From assembly GCA_035362715.1 (NCBI GenBank), contig DAOSDU010000002.1:124001-188000 (forward strand): a stretch of 64,000 bases of DNA, read 5' to 3'. This stretch comes from Methanofastidiosum sp. GTDB taxonomy: Archaea > Methanobacteriota_B > Thermococci > Methanofastidiosales > Methanofastidiosaceae. Position 1 is the first letter of the stretch, and every line of letters begins with the position of its first letter. Below, one piece after another: positions 1-9,493 of this stretch. The notes beneath the pieces are model-generated. The model did not search any database and had not been told where the DNA came from. It was given only the letters and a program-made list of their open reading frames with translations. The position numbers and the translations under genes were made by a program.

Positions 1-1
1 A

Positions 2-3000
2 GTTGAACTTATAGGTGCAGATCCAGTTAGGGGGATATGTGGAAATGCAATCGAGATATCTAGTCAAAGTTACCCATTTAGGCCTAACCTTGAGGAATCG
101 GGTTACAGAGCTGTACCAAAAGAATTTCACGAGCATACCATTTTTTTTGAATTAGAAGATTCAAAAGATTTAAGATTAGAGATAGAAATTCCTGTTGGAG
201 CTCAGCATAAAGATGAACCTTTTGGGTCACCTTACGATATTAATAATCGAGGAAGTGACACAGATTTTAATATTACTATAAATGATATACCTGTTAGGGA
301 ATTATTGGAGCATTTGTCTCCTTTACCAGCATATCCAACAAATATCCCTGGATATTGGGACCCTTATGATGGTGTATCTAAAGGATATGCCAAATACAGT
401 GTGGTCTTACCTCAAAAGTATTTCCATAAAGGTGAAAATAAAATAAGATTAAAAATGAGTGTTCCAGATAATCAAATTTATACGTGGTACCAGAATGTAA
501 TTTTTAGGCTTTATGAAAGAAGGTATCCCAACGAAGATGTATTGTTTTGGCAAGAATATCCGCCATTCTATGTGTATTTCTCTTTAGGGGTATCAGAACA
601 AACACAAGGCATCTCAGATTCTAATACTTCTCCTGGACAAATAAGATATTATTATATCTATTTTGATATAGAAAAAAATGGAGATAAACCAACACCAGAT
701 TATAGGGAAAAACTTTCTTCACCGATACCAAAATGGTCACCTCAATTGGATAATCAGTATGCTTTCAAAAAACCCAAGTATAATGATAACTACGATATAG
801 CGCTAGATAAATATCCTATTTTTATGAATGTTTCTTCCCCTTCAAGTGCTGATGTTGATAATAATGGTATTATAGATGTTCTAATCGGTTTAAGAGATGG
901 AAATGTAACTGCAATAAAAGGTTCTGATGGCAGTATACTTTGGAAAAAACCTGTTGTTACAATAAATAATCCATCTAGATCTGGAAATACTTATTATAAT
1001 TATGCAGGAATAGCTGGATCTCCTACAATTGGAGATATTAATGGTGATAACGATTTTGAGATTGTTGTGGGTGGTGCAACAATACAAGCTACTTTTACTC
1101 GAAATAACAATAGAATGGAAATTGATACTTTACCTTCCACCGTTTCTATACTAAGGGGACAAGATGGATTGTTATTGTGGAGCTTGGAGATAGATGGAGC
1201 ATTAATGTCTTCACCAATTTTAGCAGATATTAATCAAGATGGATATAAAGATATTATACTTATTGATACAAAAATAGCCGATTTACGGTATAATGCAAAT
1301 ACTAAATCATTTACAAATAATCCTACAATTACAAGTACTCTATATGTTTTCAGCGGAAAAGAAATATTTAGTGGTATTAATCCACTTGATCCAAGATCAC
1401 TTTTGTTGAAACATTCGGTAACGGTAGCTAATCCTCCTTATGACGCACGTTTCTTTGGGAGAAATGTATCCGGGTCGCTTGAATTTATGATTCCTAACTC
1501 TTCACCAGCCGTAGGCTATTTCAATGGGGGCGGTAATTTGGATTCTAAAGGTGACGGAGAACTTGATGTTGTATGGGGAGCTATTGATGGAGTCGTCAGA
1601 GTTTATTTTGGAAAAAGGAATTCTTCAGAGATTTATTATTTAAACAATAGTCCAGATTGGAGCACATCACTAGGAGTTCCTAGTGTTATACCAAATCCCC
1701 AAATGCCTTTGTCTTATATTTGTTCATCTCCCGCAATTGTACAGACAGACTATAAAAATGATTATGAAGATATTATAATCTCTATTGTTCGCACTAGAAA
1801 TAATCAAAACTTTATCGACACAGTAATGTTGGACGGAAGTAACGGAACACCCATCTCCCGACCAATTATTACAAATGCTAATGATCCAACTAGAATAAAT
1901 TCAAATGCTAATGAAATAATTGGGGGGCATCCTGTAATACATTCGCCTGAAGGTCAATCTCATAGAGGCCCTCAAGTATTTGTTCCAGTAGGATCAAACA
2001 TAAAAGTTGCACATTTAGATTTTACCCACATAATTAAAGATGAAGCAATAAATGGTGGATGGGGGTCAATTCCTCAGAATAATCATACCTATGCAACCCC
2101 TGCAATTGTCGAAATAAATAATTATTCTACATATGTCAGAGAAGATGATTCCTTTTTTTCAGATATATTAATAGGAAACGAAGCAGGAGATTTATACTGT
2201 CATTCTTACAGAGATACAGATCAGAATAGTCAGAATGCCATTGTGAATAACTGGAAATACGCCCCTCTAAATCCAAGCCCTATACGTTCTTCAGTTATCG
2301 TAGATGACATAAATAATGATGGGAGATCAGAAATAGTGTTCATGACTTTTGATGGAAGATTAATCGCACTAGGTGCAGGAAATAATTACACACGCTGGAA
2401 TTTTAACAGACACGACCTTAATGGAACAGCAAATACATTAACTAATCTTAACCCAATATCTTATACTTTTTCTGAACTTGAAGCAATTGAATTTGGAAAT
2501 CCTACAGACCCTTATGATGATAAATTTAGATTACTATCTAAGTTTACAATTGGAGCTTCAAATAATTTCAAGACATATATGTCTGAGAAATGGATAACGA
2601 TAGATACCAATAGAAATAATTTGTTTTCCGATGAGAGAGTTCTTTATGAAAAAGATCTTACAAAATTTAATATGAATACTTATGAAGGAAGGCCAATAGA
2701 AACTACATATGGCATTGAATCTATTTATGGGAACATAATTGATAACAATTTTATAATTAGTTTTATTGATAGAGGCATGATAAGACTGTTCAATAATATT
2801 ATGGCATATACCTCTGCGCCAACAAAGAACATCCAAATTGAAGAAGGTATATGGGTGAATCTAGATTTACCAAATACTATTGGGTCAAGAGAATATATTA
2901 TTGAAGGAACTGGAACTCATTTAACTATTTATGATCCTTATAATGCAGACGTTAAATACATTAAAGAACTTAGGGGAATGAGTATATATGGAACAATCTC

Positions 3001-3076
3001 AAGTTCTTCAAAAAATAAATATGTTGTTATAACTAGCTATGGCGCTTATTTGTCGCCCAACCCACAGGAGGGTTAA
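2..3076 (+). CDS. FG-GAP/VCBS beta-propeller surface protein, 5' end outside window
   Basis: The frame is open from the left edge to TAA at 3074-3076; a TTG at 305 is internal, because the frame stays open upstream of it. The protein carries about six degenerate FG-GAP/VCBS-like blades, each with a calcium-loop-like Asp/Asn run followed by a hydrophobic strand: DVDNNGIID near 850, DINGDNDFE near 1035, DINQDGYKD near 1230, then near 1545, 2155 and 2305. This fits an extracellular beta-propeller, as in integrin-alpha-like adhesins (family knowledge). No C-terminal membrane anchor or sorting motif is visible, so any anchor or pilin-like signal would lie in the missing N-terminus. It sits 2 nt before the first pilin-like gene and is probably in one operon with it. 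A role as an adhesin or tip protein of the appendage is inference. Confidence 0.8.
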   Translation, partial: VELIGADPVRGICGNAIEISSQSYPFRPNLEESGYRAVPKEFHEHTIFFELEDSKDLRLEIEIPVGAQHKDEPFGSPYDINNRGSDTDFNITINDIPVRELLEHLSPLPAYPTNIPGYWDPYDGVSKGYAKYSVVLPQKYFHKGENKIRLKMSVPDNQIYTWYQNVIFRLYERRYPNEDVLFWQEYPPFYVYFSLGVSEQTQGISDSNTSPGQIRYYYIYFDIEKNGDKPTPDYREKLSSPIPKWSPQLDNQYAFKKPKYNDNYDIALDKYPIFMNVSSPSSADVDNNGIIDVLIGLRDGNVTAIKGSDGSILWKKPVVTINNPSRSGNTYYNYAGIAGSPTIGDINGDNDFEIVVGGATIQATFTRNNNRMEIDTLPSTVSILRGQDGLLLWSLEIDGALMSSPILADINQDGYKDIILIDTKIADLRYNANTKSFTNNPTITSTLYVFSGKEIFSGINPLDPRSLLLKHSVTVANPPYDARFFGRNVSGSLEFMIPNSSPAVGYFNGGGNLDSKGDGELDVVWGAIDGVVRVYFGKRNSSEIYYLNNSPDWSTSLGVPSVIPNPQMPLSYICSSPAIVQTDYKNDYEDIIISIVRTRNNQNFIDTVMLDGSNGTPISRPIITNANDPTRINSNANEIIGGHPVIHSPEGQSHRGPQVFVPVGSNIKVAHLDFTHIIKDEAINGGWGSIPQNNHTYATPAIVEINNYSTYVREDDSFFSDILIGNEAGDLYCHSYRDTDQNSQNAIVNNWKYAPLNPSPIRSSVIVDDINNDGRSEIVFMTFDGRLIALGAGNNYTRWNFNRHDLNGTANTLTNLNPISYTFSELEAIEFGNPTDPYDDKFRLLSKFTIGASNNFKTYMSEKWITIDTNRNNLFSDERVLYEKDLTKFNMNTYEGRPIETTYGIESIYGNIIDNNFIISFIDRGMIRLFNNIMAYTSAPTKNIQIEEGIWVNLDLPNTIGSREYIIEGTGTHLTIYDPYNADVKYIKELRGMSIYGTISSSSKNKYVVITSYGAYLSPNPQEG

Positions 3077-3078
3077 AA

Positions 3079-3996
3079 ATAAAAATCTTCTTTAAATTTA
3101 AAAAATCTAGGAAAGGGCAGGATATAATTGACAATATAATAGCCCTTGGGATATTTACCATAGCTTTTCTTTATGTAGTATATATTGCTGCAAACTCATT
3201 GAATCCTTATCTTGAAAAAACTGAATATGTGGATGTCCAACTAACTGCAATTACTTCTATAGAAAAAATAATGTCTGACCCAACTTATGGTCTTGTTTCA
3301 AGAAATCATGTGTTATCCTACGACAAAATGGTTGACTTTGTAGCAAATGAAGATACTTCTAGATATCCAATATGCCCTCTTGAAACTTCAACTAATAGTT
3401 ATATTTCACTATTAAGAAAACTTGGACTATTAGATTATTCAAATAAAAGATCTGTTTATGATCTTCAGATAGTGATATCTTCTACCCATACAGAAGTTAG
3501 TACTATAGCTATAATGACGCAGAGGGACAAGGATGATTACAATTATACACTTCCTGATGGCACATATCCGCCACATTTTAATACTGAACCTACGCCTTTA
3601 GGAATTAGATACTATGAGTTTTTAATTGTGGATAAAGATCAGGACGGAGAATATGATCATCTTTTCATAGACGTAAATATGAACAAAGATTTCCAAGACG
3701 AAATAATCAATGAGATCTATGGTCGTGATGAAAACAATGATCCAAAACCAGGATTTATTAAGGGTGATAATTTCATACTTGATTCTAGAAGTTATATAGT
3801 TACAGACATCTTTAAATCAGGAGATGGAGCACAGATTCTGAATATTGACGCAGCTGATATTATTCTGGGTGCAAATAGAAGTTATTCAAATATAGTTCTT
3901 GTCATATCTAGACTTGTCTTAGTGGAAGAATTTGGATACTTATCCGAAAAGAGACTTACTCTGATTATGTGGGAGGGAAATAGATTATGTTCATGA
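3079..3996 (+). CDS. Pilin-like membrane-anchored protein with apparent AUA start
   Basis: The first conventional in-frame start is TTG at 3199, but the frame is open back to a stop at 3034 and the extra codons encode a convincing prepilin-type N-terminus: a basic stretch with R-K-G then Q, followed by a long hydrophobic helix (IIALGIFTIAFLYVVYIAA). A strong Shine-Dalgarno AGGAGGG (3066-3072) lies 6 nt before an in-frame ATA at 3079; no ATG, GTG or TTG is available there. I therefore place the start at ATA, giving about 305 residues. Cleavage would be after Gly13, leaving Gln at +1 (class III prepilin rule, family knowledge). The ectodomain is acidic, with a DKDQDGEYD calcium-like loop near 3630. 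It overlaps the next gene by 10 nt. The exact start needs experimental proof. Confidence 0.65.
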   Translation: MKIFFKFKKSRKGQDIIDNIIALGIFTIAFLYVVYIAANSLNPYLEKTEYVDVQLTAITSIEKIMSDPTYGLVSRNHVLSYDKMVDFVANEDTSRYPICPLETSTNSYISLLRKLGLLDYSNKRSVYDLQIVISSTHTEVSTIAIMTQRDKDDYNYTLPDGTYPPHFNTEPTPLGIRYYEFLIVDKDQDGEYDHLFIDVNMNKDFQDEIINEIYGRDENNDPKPGFIKGDNFILDSRSYIVTDIFKSGDGAQILNIDAADIILGANRSYSNIVLVISRLVLVEEFGYLSEKRLTLIMWEGNRLCS

Positions 3997-5144
3997 ATAA
4001 CAAATCTGTAATGAGAACATTTGAGGCCATAATTGCAGCAGTTATAATGATACTGGGCGTTTCATTTATACTAAGTGATGCAGGGACAACATTTTCTTCA
4101 AATCCCTCGTGGGAGGTAATTAATGCAAGAAATTCTGCAGAAGATGTTTTAGTAATATTAGAAAAAGGAGTAATCAACAATCAAAGTGAACTTGGTTATT
4201 ATATCACAAATCGAGAGTTCAATGCCCTTGAAACGAAACTAAGGTCTCTTATACCATCAGGCTATGCTTACAAATTTAATATCTTTGAAATTTCAAATAT
4301 AGTATATATAGGCACGCACGGCGAAGCCAGTGAAGATACTATCAAGCCCGGATTTCTTACAAATGGCTACAAAGTTGATACTCTAAAAAACGACAGTGCT
4401 ATTTGGAAGTTCCATGAAACGCAAACAGGATGGCCAGGGGATTACACAATATATTTCCCCGATGGGGGTAGTGTAACGATATATGGTTTGTTAATAGTTG
4501 ACCTAATCGATGAGATTCCAGGATACGATACAGTGTATTTAAAACTTGAGAGAGGAGACCCTTCAAATCCTATAGATTTTTCTACTTCAACGACAAAACT
4601 TTCAAGTAAAACTCCTCTAAAGGTAGGTGATTTAGTTTCTTTTTCATCGTATTATGGCGGTGCCACTTATGAGTATACTTATCAGATATCGAACATTGCA
4701 AGAGATGGTAATTCTATATCCTTTGTATTACTTGATGAAACAATGTACATTGATCTAATTGGAACTACAAAAACAGTCAATATCTTTAAGGATACTTTTA
4801 GATTCACTGCTCATGACAGTGTTAGTGCAGATACACTTGACATTGAAAAGAAAATCGGCGAGCCAAACCAATTTTCCACTTATACTAAAGGCTTAAGACA
4901 AGGAGACTGGACCGTTTTTGGAGATTATTCAGGGAACATTAAAACTTTGTCATATAATGGGATTAATAATAATGGCCATATAATTATCAACATTATCCCT
5001 TATAAGGAGGATATAATTATCCTAGAAAAACCTGGAGAGATGGATTCAATTATTTCTGCCAAAAGAATTGTTTCTACTATTGACACTAGCGGCAATGTTC
5101 GGGCCTATTATGTATCTTTAATAATGGGGAGGGAGAAATTTTGA
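3987..5144 (+). CDS. Pilin-like membrane-anchored protein, 385 aa
   Basis: Starts at ATG 3987, 9 nt after the SD GGGAGGG (3971-3977); a second ATG at 3993 is possible but further from the SD. The N-terminus reads MNNKS-V-M-R-T-F-E then a hydrophobic helix (AIIAAVIMILGVSFIL). This resembles a class III prepilin signal cleaved after Ser, with a Glu near the usual +5/+6 position. The remaining ~350 residues are beta-rich extracellular sequence with no family I recognise. The NNKS signal is shared with the next gene, arguing that both are processed alike. It overlaps both neighbours (10 nt and 4 nt), indicating translational coupling. The large ectodomain is unusual for a major pilin and fits a minor pilin or pseudopilin better (inference). 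Confidence 0.65.
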   Translation: MFMNNKSVMRTFEAIIAAVIMILGVSFILSDAGTTFSSNPSWEVINARNSAEDVLVILEKGVINNQSELGYYITNREFNALETKLRSLIPSGYAYKFNIFEISNIVYIGTHGEASEDTIKPGFLTNGYKVDTLKNDSAIWKFHETQTGWPGDYTIYFPDGGSVTIYGLLIVDLIDEIPGYDTVYLKLERGDPSNPIDFSTSTTKLSSKTPLKVGDLVSFSSYYGGATYEYTYQISNIARDGNSISFVLLDETMYIDLIGTTKTVNIFKDTFRFTAHDSVSADTLDIEKKIGEPNQFSTYTKGLRQGDWTVFGDYSGNIKTLSYNGINNNGHIIINIIPYKEDIIILEKPGEMDSIISAKRIVSTIDTSGNVRAYYVSLIMGREKF

Positions 5145-7531
5145 ACAATAAATCCCAATTTTTTATCTTTGCTGCAATCCTTGTGGTTATATCTCTTTTA
5201 GCTATTCAATATTCACTTTTATCCTACAAGCAAGTATCGCAGTCTGTAGAAGACATAAGATATTCGGATATCCCTTTTATCTCTAGCTATATTGAAAGTT
5301 CTTTTAGAGATACTTCTAAAAATGCATTCGAGGAAATATATAGAACTGGAAAACTTGATTCAATACATAATGCATTTGCAGGTATATATTCTGCACATTA
5401 TGCAATCGAAGAAAAAGAATTGAATTACTACCTCTCAAGGCTTGATGTTGGTATAGAAGTAACTAAATCAAGTAGCATAACTTTCGATGATGATGTTTTA
5501 TTTATTGGGCCTTCAATATTTGAAGTTGGGAATTTCAATAGAAAAATATTAGTTGATACGAGAAAAATTTCAGATTCTCCTAAAAGATATCTGATGAGTT
5601 CAGACATAGGAGAGTTTGAAGTCGCACCATTAAATAAATTAGTTGATGCTACACCTCTAAATCCTTATGTAATTCATGGGAATGGACAAATAATATACAA
5701 GGAAGGGAATTATTCGTCTGGTTCAAGAATAGTATATAGTAATAGAGCATACACTTTGGGAGAGTATAGAACTACATATGCAGGAATGAATAATATTGAA
5801 AACAGAGCACCTTTCTTAGAAAACTATTCTCTTAATATAGGAAATGATGGAAGTAACTATGTAAATATTCTAGACCAGAATGGGAATCAAATCAATGTCG
5901 ACGGCGTTTCTAAATTTTATGAGGGAAATGTCTTCTTATTAGATAATTACCTAATTAAAATCACAGATATTAATTATGTCCCAAATGGGCAAAAGGATGA
6001 CTATGTCAAATATACAATATTCAACATACAAGTTTCTCTTCAGGAAACTGAGAAAAGAAAACAATCATTTGATCCTAACGAAGCGCCAGGATTAAGATAT
6101 GGGCTAATAGATGTATTGGCAATTAAAGAGAATGGCATCAGAACTACAGAGATTGTAACAGGGGATACAGTCATTGTTTCTTCTTCTATCCATAATGACC
6201 TTGAAAGCCCTATTACAGACAAGGATATCAATGGCTCAAAAAAACTTGGAAGTTCAATAAAGATGTGGGAAATAATTAATGTTTATTTAGTCCTTGATGA
6301 AGGAATCTTTGAATCAGAGGGTTCTAGATATAAAGTAAAAATAAATACGCTAACTAGAAAAATAGAAGGGATTTATGAATTGGATGGAACTAATGAATCA
6401 CTTATTGATATTCAAAGATGCAGAAGAGATTCATTAGGAAATCTAGTATGTGTTCCTGCTTATCCGATTGAAGAAGGATTTGAATTTAATTTGAGAGGAG
6501 AAGAATATATTGTCAGGAGTATCTCTAATAATCTAGTGAGTTTTCTTAGGAGGAGTACTGATACTTTAGATTCTAAGATTGATGTTCCAGGAAAACCGGA
6601 TTATGGAGAATTTAAATTAAGTAGTAGTACATATGAACTTCGTTTGGTTAGAGATGAATTTGGAAATATTGATCCATATCAAATAACTCTTGAAACCCTC
6701 TCAGGAGAAGATATATCCTTAGAAATTGGAGACCCAGTGGTATTAGGTAATTACGTTCTAGTATTGGATGGTGTTACTTTCTTAAATAAAGACGGTAAAT
6801 GGCACGTTTATTTTAAGTATTTTGATATGACTCCAGAAATGAAACAATTTCCCATTGGAAAAACAAGACTTTTTTACGGATGGAATCAAGAAGAATACAA
6901 AGTGGTCAATACATGGAAGTATAGCTATAATGATACAACTGAGAAAATAATAATTGAATCCAAAAGCCCTTCTTTTTCAAGTGATACCAATGGAGCGGTA
7001 ATAACAGACGATGGGATACTCGCATGCTTCTCATCCATTAACAGCGAAAACTTTTTTGAATATGATATGTATTATCCTGCGCAAAATCAATATATATGGC
7101 TTAGCGATACAAGAACATTATTTGAAGAAATAAACACTTTAAACAAATATATAAAAATCAGGATAGATGAAAACAAGAACGGAACTATCGATGACGGTGA
7201 AGGATATATTTATGTGAATGGGTCTAATAAAATTTTAGAAAATGATGTATTCTATTGTGGAGGAGTTGGATTCAAAGTAATATCTATAATTCCATACCAC
7301 AAAGACGAACCTGCAAGAGTTTTACTTAAAAGAGTTCCATATTACCAATACACCCCAATCCTAGAGCGGTCAGGAAGATCTAATATCGAAGAATTTACTA
7401 CTTTGTTATCCACATACAGATATAATGTAAAAAGGCCAGGCGATTACCTGCTTGTATTTACATATTCATTTGAGATTGACGGCATAAAAAAAGAAACAAG
7501 CCAGTATTATAACTTTAAAGTTTATCAATAA
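5141..7531 (+). CDS. Giant pilin-like membrane-anchored protein, 796 aa
   Basis: Starts at TTG 5141, overlapping the previous stop by 4 nt, with GGGGAGGG upstream (about 5127-5134). The N-terminus is MNNKS-Q followed by a hydrophobic segment (FFIFAAILVVISLLAI), so Ser would precede and Gln would be +1 at a prepilin-type cleavage site, as in the gene at 3079. The rest is a roughly 770-residue beta-rich ectodomain containing repeated short strands, several DENKNGTIDDGEG-like calcium-loop motifs (about 7165-7200) and few cysteines. No known domain is recognised with confidence. It is the last gene before a separate promoter and the secretion ATPase. An extracellular structural or adhesive role is inferred from context. 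Confidence 0.65.
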   Translation: MNNKSQFFIFAAILVVISLLAIQYSLLSYKQVSQSVEDIRYSDIPFISSYIESSFRDTSKNAFEEIYRTGKLDSIHNAFAGIYSAHYAIEEKELNYYLSRLDVGIEVTKSSSITFDDDVLFIGPSIFEVGNFNRKILVDTRKISDSPKRYLMSSDIGEFEVAPLNKLVDATPLNPYVIHGNGQIIYKEGNYSSGSRIVYSNRAYTLGEYRTTYAGMNNIENRAPFLENYSLNIGNDGSNYVNILDQNGNQINVDGVSKFYEGNVFLLDNYLIKITDINYVPNGQKDDYVKYTIFNIQVSLQETEKRKQSFDPNEAPGLRYGLIDVLAIKENGIRTTEIVTGDTVIVSSSIHNDLESPITDKDINGSKKLGSSIKMWEIINVYLVLDEGIFESEGSRYKVKINTLTRKIEGIYELDGTNESLIDIQRCRRDSLGNLVCVPAYPIEEGFEFNLRGEEYIVRSISNNLVSFLRRSTDTLDSKIDVPGKPDYGEFKLSSSTYELRLVRDEFGNIDPYQITLETLSGEDISLEIGDPVVLGNYVLVLDGVTFLNKDGKWHVYFKYFDMTPEMKQFPIGKTRLFYGWNQEEYKVVNTWKYSYNDTTEKIIIESKSPSFSSDTNGAVITDDGILACFSSINSENFFEYDMYYPAQNQYIWLSDTRTLFEEINTLNKYIKIRIDENKNGTIDDGEGYIYVNGSNKILENDVFYCGGVGFKVISIIPYHKDEPARVLLKRVPYYQYTPILERSGRSNIEEFTTLLSTYRYNVKRPGDYLLVFTYSFEIDGIKKETSQYYNFKVYQ

Positions 7532-7561
7532 TTTAAAATTATCTTCCAATACCGATAACTA

Positions 7562-7568
7562 TTTATAT
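7562..7568 (+). promoter_or_regulatory. TATA box of the secretion-motor operon
   Basis: TTTATAT in a 71-nt gap between the pilin-like genes and the ATPase gene, about 38 nt before the ATG at 7603. A GAGG lies at 7591-7594. Spacing fits a transcript starting near 7590, so the ATPase and two T2SSF genes may be expressed independently of the exoprotein genes. Confidence 0.6.
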
Positions 7569-7602
7569 GCATTAATAGAAACTAATAATAGAGGAATGAG
7601 TT

Positions 7603-9489
7603 ATGAGAAAAAGAGGGGCTCTCAAATTAATAAAAAAACTCAAAGAATCTGACATTTTATTAGATAGTGAACCAAAATCTAATTATGAGAAGCTCAAGAA
7701 AAAGAGTGAAGTTGACTTTTTAAAGAAAGAAGGCGCAACATTAGGTGGATTTGGAGCAATTTCGTCCTCAGAAGATATTTTAAGTGAAACAAAGAAGGAA
7801 ATATCTGAAAAAATAAAAAGTGAAGTCACAGCTCACGTTGCAAAAGAAGTCGCATCAACAGTAGGCAGTGCAACTTTTGTCATATCTGGTCCTGTTACTA
7901 TCCAAGGTGGTAGACTCCCCTCAATGGAAGAAGAAAAGAGGGTAATAATGAAGGATCAAGATATACTCGTCATCCCTCAGAAATGGAAAACTCAAGATTA
8001 TACGGGTTTTAATGAAAGATACCCTTTGATAGAGCCATATGCTTATGCAAGGATTAAATGGGATGAAAAAATAACTAAACTGGTATATTTAATTGAAGAA
8101 CCTGAGCTCTCTGAAGATGAAAAAACTAGGCTTATGACCATTCAAGGGATAATTCAAGAAGAACTCGAAGTAGATTTCAAAAGTCTTCAAGAAAAGAGCG
8201 AATTAGTTGATTATTTGGAAAACAAGGCTTTGGAAGTTGTTGATGAATTAAATCTCAAGTTATCCCCTGACGCTTTTGAAAAAATCATGTATTATTTAAG
8301 AAGAAATTATATTGGGCTTGGCTCAATAGAACCTTTATTTCATGATGTTTTAATAGAAGATATAAGTTGCGATGGAACAGGAATCCCAATTTATGTTTAT
8401 CATGCAAAATATGGATCTCTCCCTTCGAATATCGTTTTCAAATCAGATGACGATGCCAACAGCATAATCATTAAGATGGCACAAAGATGTAATAGGCATA
8501 TCTCAGTTGCAGAACCTTTACTCGATGGAAGATTGCCAAATAACTCAAGGGTCCAGGCCACATTTGGAAGAGAAGTCACGCAACACGGTCCTACTTTTAC
8601 TATTAGAAGATTTAAAACAGATCCAATGACACCCGTGCAATTGATTAATTACAAGTCCTGTCCACCAAGAATATTTGCATATATGTGGTTGGCGCTTGAA
8701 CACTCTTATACAGCTTCCACAATTATCTCTGGAGGGACAGCAACAGGTAAAACTTCTATGTTAAACGCCCTTGCTATATTTTTGCCACCAGAAGCAAAAA
8801 TAGTAACAATTGAGGACACTCAAGAGTTAAATCTCCCCCAAGAACATTGGTTGCCTGCAGTCACTAGATCTGGATTTGGCGCCTCTACTTCTGAAGGAAA
8901 GAAGCAGGGAGAGGTTGACATGTTCGACTTACTAAGGGCAGCATTAAGGCAAAGGCCTGATTACCTAGTAGTTGGTGAAATTAGAGGGGCTGAAGCTAAC
9001 GTTATGTTTACGGGTATGGCTACAGGGCACCCTGGTATGGGGACAATACATGCCGATTCAATGGAAGCTTTAATCAATAGGCTTACCACAAGGCCCATTA
9101 GTCTCTCTCCAGCACTTCTTCAATCATTAAATATTTGTTTCTTATTAACTCATGCAAAAATAGAAGGAAAAGCAATCAGAAGAGTAAAAGAAGTTGTTGA
9201 AATAACTGGAATGGATTTGAAAAAAGGAGAACCTATATATCAAACTGTTTTTAGGTGGGATCCAGGGTCTGATGAATTCATATATGATGCAAAAGAGAGT
9301 AGCATAGTAAAAAGAATATCTATATCTCGAGGTATGACACAAGAGGAAGTATGGGAAGAAATAAACAGAAGATCTCTTGTTTTAGGCTGGATGGCTGAGA
9401 ATAATATAGTTAACTTTAGAGATGTAGGAGATATAATAAAGGTATATATGAGAGATCCGGATTCAATCTTAGAAAAAATAAAAAGTTGA
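7603..9489 (+). CDS. Type II/IV secretion system ATPase (PilT/TadA/FlaI-like)
   Basis: Hexameric motor ATPase powering pilus, archaellum-like or Tad-like assembly at the cytoplasmic membrane face. Seen in sequence: Walker A GGTATGKTS at about residue 377, Asp box TIEDTQELNLP, Walker B region RPDYLVVGEIRG, and His box GHPGMGTIHADS. At 628 residues it is longer than typical FlaI (about 500), with an extra charged N-terminus (first ~130 residues, Lys/Glu-rich) before the conserved region. The ATG at 7603 follows a TATA box and purine-rich sequence. It is followed after 4 nt by a T2SSF gene, completing a motor-platform set. It has the archaeal-type ATPase layout; whether it drives a pilus, archaellum or secretion of the upstream exoproteins cannot be told from motifs alone. 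Confidence 0.92.
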   Translation: MRKRGALKLIKKLKESDILLDSEPKSNYEKLKKKSEVDFLKKEGATLGGFGAISSSEDILSETKKEISEKIKSEVTAHVAKEVASTVGSATFVISGPVTIQGGRLPSMEEEKRVIMKDQDILVIPQKWKTQDYTGFNERYPLIEPYAYARIKWDEKITKLVYLIEEPELSEDEKTRLMTIQGIIQEELEVDFKSLQEKSELVDYLENKALEVVDELNLKLSPDAFEKIMYYLRRNYIGLGSIEPLFHDVLIEDISCDGTGIPIYVYHAKYGSLPSNIVFKSDDDANSIIIKMAQRCNRHISVAEPLLDGRLPNNSRVQATFGREVTQHGPTFTIRRFKTDPMTPVQLINYKSCPPRIFAYMWLALEHSYTASTIISGGTATGKTSMLNALAIFLPPEAKIVTIEDTQELNLPQEHWLPAVTRSGFGASTSEGKKQGEVDMFDLLRAALRQRPDYLVVGEIRGAEANVMFTGMATGHPGMGTIHADSMEALINRLTTRPISLSPALLQSLNICFLLTHAKIEGKAIRRVKEVVEITGMDLKKGEPIYQTVFRWDPGSDEFIYDAKESSIVKRISISRGMTQEEVWEEINRRSLVLGWMAENNIVNFRDVGDIIKVYMRDPDSILEKIKS

Positions 9490-9493
9490 GCCT

